From contig CAKQCV010000023.1 of assembly GCA_934217675.1 (NCBI GenBank), forward strand, positions 1 to 34,030: a stretch of DNA of 34,030 bases. Reading direction: 5' to 3'. The stretch's first letter is position 1; each line of letters starts with the position of its first letter. Shown one piece after another: positions 1 to 6,068 of the stretch. Position numbers and translations under genes: made by a program. Source of the DNA: an uncultured Prevotella sp. GTDB taxonomy: Bacteria; Bacteroidota; Bacteroidia; Bacteroidales; Bacteroidaceae. Under the pieces are notes generated by a model. It was given only the letters and a program-made list of their open reading frames with translations, had not been told where the DNA came from and made no database searches.

Positions 1-751
1 CAAATCCGTGTCCCTTTTCGGTATGTATATGAACAACGGTAGGCTTGTCGGTATCCTTCACGCTGCGAAACATCTCAATAAGCTTCTCGATGTCGTTGCC
101 TTCCTCCAGATACTTATATTCAAAGCCCCAAGCCTTAAACCAGTTGTATTCACTGGCGCCATTACTCTCACGCAATGCACGCAAATTCTTGTATATGCCA
201 CCATGGTTCTCAGCAATCGACATCTCGTTATCGTTAACCACTATGATAATTCCGGTTCCAAGTTCCGATGCTTCATCAAGTCCCTCGAATGCTTCTCCAC
301 CAGAGAGCGACCCATCACCGATTATTGCAATGATATTTTCTTTCGTACCTTTTATGTCGCGTGCCTTCTGTAAACCAGTGGCAAGACTGACAGATGTAGA
401 TGTGTGTCCAACTTCAAAGTTATCATACTCTGGGCACTCTGTCGGAGAAGAATAACCAGAAATAGCATTCATATCGTCTACATTTCCAAGAAAGCCAGAC
501 GCTCTACCTGTCAATACCTTGTGTGGATAACTCTGGTGACTAACATCGAATACAAATTTGTCTTCTGGAGCATTAAACACATAATGCAAGGCTACGGTAG
601 CCTCAACAAATCCAAGATTTGGTCCTACATGTCCGCCATGTTTACTCACACGGTTTAACACTGCCGCACGTGTTTCATCTGCAACAATCTTCAGTGCCTC
701 TATATCTAAATTTTTCAAGTCGGCTGGCGACTTTATATTCTCTATATACAT
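1..751 (-). CDS. DXS-like thiamine-diphosphate enzyme (N-terminal 250 residues, truncated by window edge)
   Basis: The reading frame starts at the ATG at 751 and runs off the left edge. About 250 residues are visible. They align with the N-terminal domain of 1-deoxy-D-xylulose-5-phosphate synthase, which makes DXP from pyruvate and glyceraldehyde-3-phosphate for isoprenoid and thiamine synthesis in the cytosol. Visible signatures are HGGHVG (His41), VSHQSYPHK (His72), the ThDP/Mg site IGDGSLSGGEAFEG (145-156) and VVNDNEMSI (171-179). Canonical DXS reads GHQAYPHK at the second motif. After NDNEMSI the protein reaches its equivalent of the 'ELGF' segment after only some 30 residues, so the long loop of E. 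coli DXS is missing, and the usual GPVDGHD motif reads as YLEEGND. It may therefore be the second, shorter DXS paralogue seen in Bacteroidales rather than the main enzyme. The family is secure; the exact reaction is less so. A promoter lies upstream at 787-818. Confidence 0.85.
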   Translation of the reverse strand, partial: MYIENIKSPADLKNLDIEALKIVADETRAAVLNRVSKHGGHVGPNLGFVEATVALHYVFNAPEDKFVFDVSHQSYPHKVLTGRASGFLGNVDDMNAISGYSSPTECPEYDNFEVGHTSTSVSLATGLQKARDIKGTKENIIAIIGDGSLSGGEAFEGLDEASELGTGIIIVVNDNEMSIAENHGGIYKNLRALRESNGASEYNWFKAWGFEYKYLEEGNDIEKLIEMFRSVKDTDKPTVVHIHTEKGHGF

Positions 752-786
752 TACACAATAAATTTAATGTTTCTTATTTTCGGTTG

Positions 787-818
787 CAAAGATAACTATA
801 ATAATAATATAAGTGCAA
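787..818 (-). promoter_or_regulatory. Bacteroidales-type promoter for the DXS-like gene
   Basis: Read on the minus strand, TATCTTTG (794 to 787) fits the TAnnTTTG -7 box. TTGC (818 to 815) lies 20 nt upstream where the consensus has TTTG. Transcription would start near 781, about 30 nt before the ATG at 751. Confidence 0.5.
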
Positions 819-1036
819 TACCATAAAAGCAGAAATACATACCTTTATTCCACTTTCTGCCAATGTTCGTTTCATTATTTGTTGAAGCAACCATACAATT
901 ATGCAGTATCAACAACAAATACAGATAATCCCCTTGCAAATGAACGGACAATAAAGCACCATGATATGCTACTTACATTAGAAATACACGTACTTAAAAA
1001 GTGCGAAGAAAAAGTGTGCAATATATAATTTTTTCA

Positions 1037-1044
1037 TAAATTTG
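1037..1044 (+). promoter_or_regulatory. Candidate -7 box for the phosphoesterase gene
   Basis: TAAATTTG matches TAnnTTTG and lies 33 nt before the ATG at 1077. No clear TTTG is present at -33; the nearest is TGTG at 1015-1018 with an 18-nt spacer. The call therefore rests on the -7 box alone. Confidence 0.35.
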
Positions 1045-1076
1045 CAAGTATATTACAACTAAAAAGGAAATCAACA

Positions 1077-2852
1077 ATGAGATGGAAATATATATTAGCC
1101 TCATTGCTCATCGTGGCATGCACTGTTCTTGCCATAAGCGTAGCGATAAGGATTATACATAATAATGAAGCAAAACCGCTACAAGCAAAAGTCAGACGCA
1201 CCGTGACAATAAAGAAAATCGTGAAAAAGAGAAAGCTGGAAGCGAAAAAGCCTGTGAAAGTGGTGCTGGAACCAAAGCTTGAACCATTTTTAAGCGGAAC
1301 TCTACGCGAACTCGACGGTTCGCCAATGGGAGGAGTCATAGTTAGTAACGGCATAGAATGTGTGCTCACAGACTCTCTTGGCAAGTATAAGCTACATAAC
1401 GATTCTACGGCACGCTTCATCTACTACACAGTACCTGCATATTGTGAAGTGCCCACCCATTCTGCCACCGACCGAACTGCAAATTTCTATCTACCCATTG
1501 TGAAAGACAAGACAAGATATGATTTCACATTGCGTCGCCTACCAAACGGAGTAGAAAAGGAATACAAGATGATAGTGATTGGCGATCCACAGGTAACAAA
1601 TGCCTTTAACCCATATTATAATACCCCCGACGATAACCGTGTGGAACAGAGCGATGTGGACCGTTTTGCCACCGAAACGATGGTGGACATACGTCGCACT
1701 ATACGCGCCTTTCCAAAGGGGATGCCTGTATACGGGCTGAGCATGGGCGACGACGTACAGTATTATGGAGGCTACAATCCAATGCTCGAAAAACAAATAC
1801 GCGAGGTGCTCGGTTCGTCGGAAATGAGGATATTCTCAGTTATTGGCAACCACGATCAAGACGGCAAAGCTGAATATCGCGAAAAATGGGAAGAGAATTG
1901 GGGTCCAACAGATTTTTCGTTTGACCGTGGAAACGAACACTACGTATGCTTCAACAATGTTCAGTTTTTGCGCAAAGGTGGATACTATTCACCAGGCGAA
2001 CTGACCGATAGACAGGTTGAATGGCTACGCCAGGATCTTACGCTGACACCAAAAAGCAAAAAGGTGGTTTTATGTTATCACATCCCTCTTACTTTCGGCA
2101 ACAATCCAAGCCACCTAGCCCACCCGCTAACGATAGAGACAGAACATGGACACTATACCTCATCTCGACTTTCAGCACTACTGCAGATGCTTTTAGAGTT
2201 TAAGGGTGGCTACGAGCTTTTTTGCGGACACACTCATTTTGCTATAAACCACGAGATTAACTTCGAAGGACATCATATCATGGAGCACTGCCATGCTGCA
2301 GCATGTGGCAACATCTGGCAATCTAACATAAATATCTGTGGCACTCCTAACGGCTACTACGTTTACACATTCAAGGATACACATATACAGGATGCCTATT
2401 ATAAAGGCACATTCTGGGAGGCAGACAAACAGATGACTCTTTTTCTTGCCGACATGGATTTCAATGGTGAGTCGTATGCCACCGACTGGAATCTGCCACA
2501 TGGCAAAGGAATTGTGGTGGCAAACGTATTTAATGCAGACTCACGTTGGCAGGTATATGCCGAAGAGGATGGCGAGCAATATCCAACGCACCGTATCAGT
2601 TCAAAAGGACAAGATGCGTTTGCAACTGGGTATCACCACAAATATGAGGAAGCCACAAGCTTCCGCTTTATCAGCAAACAGAACAGTTATCTGTTAATGA
2701 ATCATCTGTATTATTACGTGCCTAAACACTCAAATGCAGACATCAGGATTTATGCTCGCGACCCATACGGCAACACATTCTCAGCCTCAACCGAGGAGAT
2801 TGTAACAGAACCCTTCCATAACTATGCCCACTACTATGAAAATGAGCGGTAG
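1077..2852 (+). CDS. Exported calcineurin-like metallophosphoesterase
   Basis: The 591-residue protein has an N-terminal hydrophobic segment (about 5-25) that is a signal anchor or signal peptide. A strongly basic stretch follows (about 35-68), then a small beta-rich domain (about 70-155) resembling the N-terminal domain of Bacteroidota calcineurin-like phosphoesterases. The catalytic domain shows the metal-binding series GDPQ (169-172), GDD (224-226), GNHD (257-260), CYHIP with His335 and GHTH (384-387). The first motif has Gln where GDxH is usual. The C-terminal 150 residues match the beta-rich tail often found in this family. It probably hydrolyses a phosphoester at the cell envelope; the substrate cannot be read from the sequence. 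It appears monocistronic, since the next operon has its own strong promoter. Confidence 0.85.
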   Translation: MRWKYILASLLIVACTVLAISVAIRIIHNNEAKPLQAKVRRTVTIKKIVKKRKLEAKKPVKVVLEPKLEPFLSGTLRELDGSPMGGVIVSNGIECVLTDSLGKYKLHNDSTARFIYYTVPAYCEVPTHSATDRTANFYLPIVKDKTRYDFTLRRLPNGVEKEYKMIVIGDPQVTNAFNPYYNTPDDNRVEQSDVDRFATETMVDIRRTIRAFPKGMPVYGLSMGDDVQYYGGYNPMLEKQIREVLGSSEMRIFSVIGNHDQDGKAEYREKWEENWGPTDFSFDRGNEHYVCFNNVQFLRKGGYYSPGELTDRQVEWLRQDLTLTPKSKKVVLCYHIPLTFGNNPSHLAHPLTIETEHGHYTSSRLSALLQMLLEFKGGYELFCGHTHFAINHEINFEGHHIMEHCHAAACGNIWQSNINICGTPNGYYVYTFKDTHIQDAYYKGTFWEADKQMTLFLADMDFNGESYATDWNLPHGKGIVVANVFNADSRWQVYAEEDGEQYPTHRISSKGQDAFATGYHHKYEEATSFRFISKQNSYLLMNHLYYYVPKHSNADIRIYARDPYGNTFSASTEEIVTEPFHNYAHYYENER

Positions 2853-2936
2853 ACAGACTCCATTGGAGAGTTAAAAAAAATATATATAACAGCTATATAT
2901 TATTTCTTCACTTAGCATAAATAAATTAAAGGGATA

Positions 2937-2968
2937 TTTGCATATATTTATGTAAATTTATATATTTG
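2937..2968 (+). promoter_or_regulatory. Consensus Bacteroidales promoter of the CsgG-like operon
   Basis: TTTG (2937-2940), a 20-nt spacer and TATATTTG (2961-2968) fit the TTTG-N19-21-TAnnTTTG pattern exactly. Transcription would start near 2974, 15-20 nt before the first start codon. Confidence 0.75.
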
Positions 2969-2989
2969 TACAATAAATACTAATTTATT

Positions 2990-3922
2990 ATGCCTATGAA
3001 AACAATATTATTAGCATTGCTATTAAGTACATGTTGCAGTTTATCTGCACAACGAAAAGTTAAAATTATTGAAAGCACTCCAAAAGTAAACACAGATGAT
3101 GAAATGACCTTAAAGAGAAAGGTTGCAATTGGCAGATTCTCAAATGAAACACAATATGCAAAAGGCATATTTTATGACCGTGAAAATGACCCTATAGGAA
3201 AGCAAGCACTTGACATTCTCTCAGCAAAACTTGCTGCTTCAGGAAAGTTTTTATTACTGGAACGAAGCGATTTGGCAACATTGCTTGATGAATGCCAAAA
3301 GAGTGGCAATGGAACATCAACTATAGGAGCTGACTATATGATTATCGGTTCTATAACAGAGTTCGGAAGAAAAAATACAGGAAAGAATGGAGTTTTCTCA
3401 TCGCAGAAGACACAAACCGTAGAAGCTGCTGTTGCAATACGCCTTGTTGACGTTTCTACAGGACTTATAATTTATTCGGACGAAGCAAAGGGTTCTGCCG
3501 AACTTACCACCAAAACGACAATGGGAGTTGGCGGACAGTCAAGCTACGATGCGACATTAAGTGACAAAGCCATATCAGAAGCCATAGGACAATTAGTTGA
3601 GAATATAATTAATAAATGCACTAACAATCCATGGAAAACATATTTTTTGTCTGTTGACAATGATGGCACACTAATAGCAGGTGGAAATAGCCAAGGAATA
3701 AAAGATGGAATGATTTTTAATATCAAAACAAAAGGAAAGAAAGTAAAAAATCCTCAAACAGGAATAATGATAACACTTCCGGGAAAGGTTGTTGGTACAG
3801 CAAAAGTTCTTTCAACAGGCGGTGACACTCCTGAAACAGAGTATTCTTTTGTTGAAATCAATACAAAAGAAAAAATTGATTCATCCAATATGTCTAACTT
3901 TATAATAGAACAAGCAAAATGA
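2990..3922 (+). CDS. CsgG/HfaB-family envelope protein
   Basis: The 310-residue protein opens with a hydrophobic signal sequence ending near SLSA (18-21). A start at 2996 (MKTILLALL) is as plausible as 2990. The segment KVAIGRFSNETQYAKG, then 'LSAKLAASGKFLLLERSDLATLLDE', then GADYMIIGSITEFG, and a later 'AAVAIRLVDVSTGLIIYSDEAKG', is the usual layout of the CsgG fold. In E. coli this family forms an outer-membrane secretion pore for curli, but relatives occur outside curli systems. CC at 15-16 is not a good lipobox, so lipidation is uncertain. It is the first gene of a four-gene operon and overlaps the next by ATGA. No curli subunit genes (csgA/B) are nearby, so a curli role is not supported. 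Confidence 0.85.
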   Translation: MPMKTILLALLLSTCCSLSAQRKVKIIESTPKVNTDDEMTLKRKVAIGRFSNETQYAKGIFYDRENDPIGKQALDILSAKLAASGKFLLLERSDLATLLDECQKSGNGTSTIGADYMIIGSITEFGRKNTGKNGVFSSQKTQTVEAAVAIRLVDVSTGLIIYSDEAKGSAELTTKTTMGVGGQSSYDATLSDKAISEAIGQLVENIINKCTNNPWKTYFLSVDNDGTLIAGGNSQGIKDGMIFNIKTKGKKVKNPQTGIMITLPGKVVGTAKVLSTGGDTPETEYSFVEINTKEKIDSSNMSNFIIEQAK

Positions 3923-4257
3923 AAAAAGCTTTAATGTATATTTGCGGTGCTGCCCTTATAATAGTTGGCTGTAAGGCAAATTTTCCCATAGCACAGCAAA
4001 GCGGAAAGGATGACATGGCATATTTGCTGATTGTCGGTCAAAATGAATATGGAGGTAAAGAAGTTCAAGTATCTATTGATAATGCGGTTCCTTTTAATGC
4101 AAAAGTAGTTAAAGCAAAAAAATCCAATCGCAGAGGCACTCAATATGGCATTGCTACTGGAACAAGAAACCTCAAAGTGAGCTTTAATGGAAAAACGATC
4201 TATCAAAAGAAAATATTTGTATCAACTCAAGAAGTAAAACAAATAATGCTGCCATAA
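3919..4257 (+). CDS. Small lipoprotein of the CsgG operon
   Basis: This 112-residue protein starts with a lipoprotein signal, MKKALMYICGAALIIVGC, whose lipobox IVGC puts the lipidated Cys at 18. The mature part is short and beta-rich and ends in the pattern NLKVSFNGKTIYQKKIFVST, which looks like a small beta-sandwich. I do not recognise a named family. Its ATG overlaps the stop of the CsgG-like gene (ATGA) and it ends 1 nt before the next gene, so translation is probably coupled. By position it is probably an envelope partner of the CsgG-like protein. In the proteobacterial version of this operon I recall only the other three genes, so this may be a Bacteroidota-specific addition. Confidence 0.75.
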   Translation: MKKALMYICGAALIIVGCKANFPIAQQSGKDDMAYLLIVGQNEYGGKEVQVSIDNAVPFNAKVVKAKKSNRRGTQYGIATGTRNLKVSFNGKTIYQKKIFVSTQEVKQIMLP

Positions 4258-4258
4258 G

Positions 4259-4612
4259 ATGAAAAAGACATATAATATTATAACTGTATTGGCTATTGCC
4301 TTTATCAGTACATCATGCCATTCCACGCAAAATCTGTATTCATGGTACAATTATGAAGATGCCACTTACCAATACAGCAGGAAGCAAACAGAAGAACTTC
4401 AAGCCAAAGTTCTTGAACAGTATAAAAAAATAACAGAAAATCAAAAAGGTGTTAGAGGTGTCGTTCCGCCGGGAATGTATGCAGAATATGGATATCTTCT
4501 ATGCAAGTCGGGAAAGAAAACCGAAGGATTAGGATTTCTGAAAAAGGAGATAGAATTATATCCAGAATCTAAAGCTTTTATTTCACGAATAATAAAACAA
4601 TTTGAAAAATGA
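4259..4612 (+). CDS. DUF4810-like lipoprotein
   Basis: The 117-residue protein has a lipoprotein-type signal ending at TSC (Cys20). The mature region begins LYSWYNYEDATYQYSR and continues through a helical part with PPGMYAEYGYLLCKSGK and GLGFLKKEIELYPESKAF, which resembles a TPR-like pair. The YxWxxYExxLY-type opening and the PPG-AEYGYLL signature are those of DUF4810, a family found beside CsgG-like and DUF799 genes in Neisseria and other Proteobacteria. The stop overlaps the start of the next gene by ATGA. It is probably anchored in the periplasmic face of a membrane. Function is unknown beyond its association with this operon. Confidence 0.8.
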   Translation: MKKTYNIITVLAIAFISTSCHSTQNLYSWYNYEDATYQYSRKQTEELQAKVLEQYKKITENQKGVRGVVPPGMYAEYGYLLCKSGKKTEGLGFLKKEIELYPESKAFISRIIKQFEK

Positions 4613-5283
4613 AAAAGATAATATTTCTTGTCCTTGCCGCAATAACTATTGTTTCATGTTCTACGACCAAAACCATGGGAGAACAATATCCTAAGATGTA
4701 TGAGGAAAAACCTGTTACGATAGCTATAATGCCACCAATCAATCAGACAACCCATGCCGAGGCAAAAGATTATTTCTATACAACAATGTATCTTCCGTTA
4801 TGCGAAAAAGGATATTATGTATATTCTCCTTATCTTACAATGGAAATGTTTCAACAAGAGAGTGCCTACGATGCAGAAATGTTTTTAGACAAAGATTTGT
4901 CTGTATTCAGAAATGTTCTTGGAGCTGATGCTGCAATGTTTACAATAATCAAAGATTGGCGTCGCAACAATGTAGGAGGAAGACTCAGCGTAAAAGTCGA
5001 ATACATATTGCGTTCAACCAAAACAGGAGAGACATTGTATCAGCGCGAAGGAGATATTTCTGTAGACACAAGCGTTAGCAGTAGTGGCGGAGGATTGTTG
5101 GGTTCTTTAATCGGAATGGTTGCAACAGCAATAAACACAGCATCAACCGATAAAGTAGTGGCAGGACGCATATGCAATGCATTTGTTCTATCAGATCTTC
5201 CTGCAGGAAAATATTCCAAGATGTATGAAGTTGACAAATCCAAGCCTGCAGGAAAAGCAAACATTAAAGCTACAGTAAAATAA
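4609..5283 (+). CDS. DUF799 / GNA1162-like lipoprotein
   Basis: The 224-residue protein carries a lipobox (IVSC, Cys17). It then follows the DUF799 pattern: VTIAIMPPINQTTHAEAKDY, a 'YFYTTMYLPLCEKGYYVYSP' stretch and LGADAAMFTIIKDW. Neisserial GNA1162 belongs to the same family and has a TolB-like N-terminal fold. A Gly/Ser-rich hydrophobic segment, SSSGGGLLGSLIGMVATAI (about 160-178), could insert into or lie on a membrane. The gene closes the four-gene operon and a hairpin follows at 5312-5354. The likely role is as the partner lipoprotein of the CsgG-like component in a trans-envelope complex; this is inferred from the conserved gene neighbourhood, not from any catalytic motif. Confidence 0.8.
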   Translation: MKKIIFLVLAAITIVSCSTTKTMGEQYPKMYEEKPVTIAIMPPINQTTHAEAKDYFYTTMYLPLCEKGYYVYSPYLTMEMFQQESAYDAEMFLDKDLSVFRNVLGADAAMFTIIKDWRRNNVGGRLSVKVEYILRSTKTGETLYQREGDISVDTSVSSSGGGLLGSLIGMVATAINTASTDKVVAGRICNAFVLSDLPAGKYSKMYEVDKSKPAGKANIKATVK

Positions 5284-5311
5284 ATATAAGCATAAAGCTT
5301 AATGCATAGAA

Positions 5312-5354
5312 AAATCTCCGGCTCCTTGCCTTTATGGCAACGAACCGGAGATTT
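5312..5354 (+). terminator. Hairpin terminator after the CsgG-like operon
   Basis: A 10-bp perfect stem, AAATCTCCGG (5312-5321) with CCGGAGATTT (5345-5354), encloses a second small stem TTGCC/GGCAA. No long T-run follows, so termination strength is uncertain. It separates the operon from the hip locus. Confidence 0.6.
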
Positions 5355-5421
5355 GCATAAATAGTCTATAAGAATTATGAATATTGAGATTGGTACAATT
5401 GTTTGAACAAATGCATTGCAA

Positions 5422-5439
5422 TATACCCGAAAGGGTATA
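5422..5439. promoter_or_regulatory. hip operator 1 (distal)
   Basis: TATACCC-GAAA-GGGTATA is a perfect 7-bp inverted repeat with a 4-nt spacer centred at 5430.5. It shares the core TACCC-N4-GGGTA with operators 2 and 3 and is the longest palindrome of the three. It is the probable binding site of the HipB-like protein encoded downstream. Confidence 0.7.
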
Positions 5440-5465
5440 AAATCAAGATACTATGTTGTATTTTA

Positions 5466-5479
5466 TACCCTTTCGGGTA
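5466..5479. promoter_or_regulatory. hip operator 2 (middle, inverted spacer)
   Basis: TACCC-TTTC-GGGTA is the same core with its spacer reversed (TTTC instead of GAAA), centred at 5472.5. That is exactly 42 bp from operator 1 and from operator 3. It overlaps the position where a -33 box would sit for the hip promoter. Confidence 0.7.
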
Positions 5480-5499
5480 CAAATAAGCATATTATTTAT

Positions 5500-5507
5500 T
5501 ATATTTG
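5500..5507 (+). promoter_or_regulatory. -7 box of the hip operon promoter
   Basis: TATATTTG matches TAnnTTTG and directly abuts operator 3. The predicted start of transcription (about 5513) lies inside that operator, giving a leader of about 14 nt before the ATG at 5527. No TTTG is seen at -33; operator 2 occupies that area. Confidence 0.6.
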
Positions 5508-5521
5508 TACCCGAAAGGGTA
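5508..5521. promoter_or_regulatory. hip operator 3 (over the transcription start)
   Basis: TACCC-GAAA-GGGTA is centred at 5514.5, 42 bp from operator 2, and lies between the -7 box and the hipB start codon. Protein bound here would block initiation, which fits autorepression. Confidence 0.7.
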
Positions 5522-5526
5522 TAAAT

Positions 5527-5742
5527 ATGGAGAATGAATTATCGGTATTTATTAAAGAAATGCGCAAGCAATTTAGATTGACCCAAGTTGATTTGGCAGA
5601 AAAATCAGGTGTTGGACTAAGATTCGTGCGCGAACTGGAACAAGGAAAACAAACAATACGGTTGGATAAGGTGAACCAGGTGCTTGCACTGTTTGGCAGA
5701 CAGGTGGGTGCCGTTGAGATAAACAGAAAGGATAAAGTATGA
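5527..5742 (+). CDS. hipB: HipB-like helix-turn-helix antitoxin / autorepressor
   Basis: I start the gene at 5527, giving 71 residues beginning MENELSVFIKEMRK. The frame is open further upstream, but that part runs through the operators and the promoter. Residues about 6-60 form an XRE-type HTH domain (LTQVDLAEKSGVGLRFVREL, then GKQTIRLDKVNQVLALFG), the usual HipB fold. HipB-type proteins bind inverted repeats in their own promoter and repress the operon; three such repeats lie directly upstream. The stop overlaps the next start by ATGA. In split-HipA systems the middle gene may be the true antitoxin, with HipB mainly a repressor. The family call is firm; the division of roles is inferred. 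Confidence 0.88.
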   Translation: MENELSVFIKEMRKQFRLTQVDLAEKSGVGLRFVRELEQGKQTIRLDKVNQVLALFGRQVGAVEINRKDKV

Positions 5743-6068
5743 AATCAGGAAAGGTTTACATGTACGACCGTTTAGCAGGTATTCTGACAGAAGACGAGTC
5801 GGGCTTTACATTTACATACGACAGTAATTATCTGAAATCTACAGATGCCGAGGCTATAAGTCTTACAATACCACTGACAGATGAAAGCTACCACGACACA
5901 GTTCTATTTCCTTTTTTTGACGGTCTTATCCCAGAAGGCTGGCTGCTTGGTATTGCCGAAAAGAGTTGGAAAATCAATCAGCGCGACCGAATGTCACTGC
6001 TTTTGGCTTGCTGTAAAGACTGCATAGGTGCAGTTAGTGTCATACCGATAGAGAATAAAATTGAATGA
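5739..6068 (+). CDS. HipA N-terminal-domain protein (HipS-like)
   Basis: The 109-residue protein corresponds only to the N-terminal subdomain of HipA. It shows VYMYDRLAGILTED, a Tyr-rich 'YDSNYLKS' turn, ISLTIPLTDESY, FPFFDGLIPEGWLL (about 57-70) and ACCKDCIGAVSVIP (about 90-103). In ordinary HipA these residues are fused to the kinase. Here they form a separate gene between hipB and the kinase gene, the order described for hipB-hipS-hipT of enteropathogenic E. coli, where HipS neutralises the HipT kinase. Both ends overlap their neighbours by ATGA, suggesting translational coupling and balanced production. Bacteroidota HipA proteins are commonly split in this way, so this is not a recent frameshift; the overlap geometry is clean. 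Confidence 0.85.
   Translation: MKSGKVYMYDRLAGILTEDESGFTFTYDSNYLKSTDAEAISLTIPLTDESYHDTVLFPFFDGLIPEGWLLGIAEKSWKINQRDRMSLLLACCKDCIGAVSVIPIENKIE

Larger units (their letters stand above)
752..1076. other. Divergent intergenic region, no gene seen
   Basis: This 325-nt AT-rich gap separates the divergent DXS-like and phosphoesterase genes. It holds the minus-strand promoter at 787-818 and a plus-strand -7-like box at 1037-1044. A 71-codon open frame at 813-1028 has no recognisable domain and low-complexity composition, so I do not call it. I see no RNA gene in it. Confidence 0.6.

Noticed and set aside
3919..5283. Curli (csg) operon
   Set aside because: Only CsgG is represented; the companions are DUF4810 and DUF799 lipoproteins and no CsgA/B/E/F-like protein is present.
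5422..5521. Regularly spaced repeats as a possible CRISPR-like array
   Set aside because: The repeats are 14-18 bp palindromes, the middle one inverted, only three in number, and lie on a promoter; they are operators.
5416..5526. N-terminal extension of the HipB-like frame beginning at 5416
   Set aside because: The extra 37 codons run through all three operators and the -7 box; the repeated TRKGI in the translation is simply the operator sequence. The HTH protein starts naturally at 5527.
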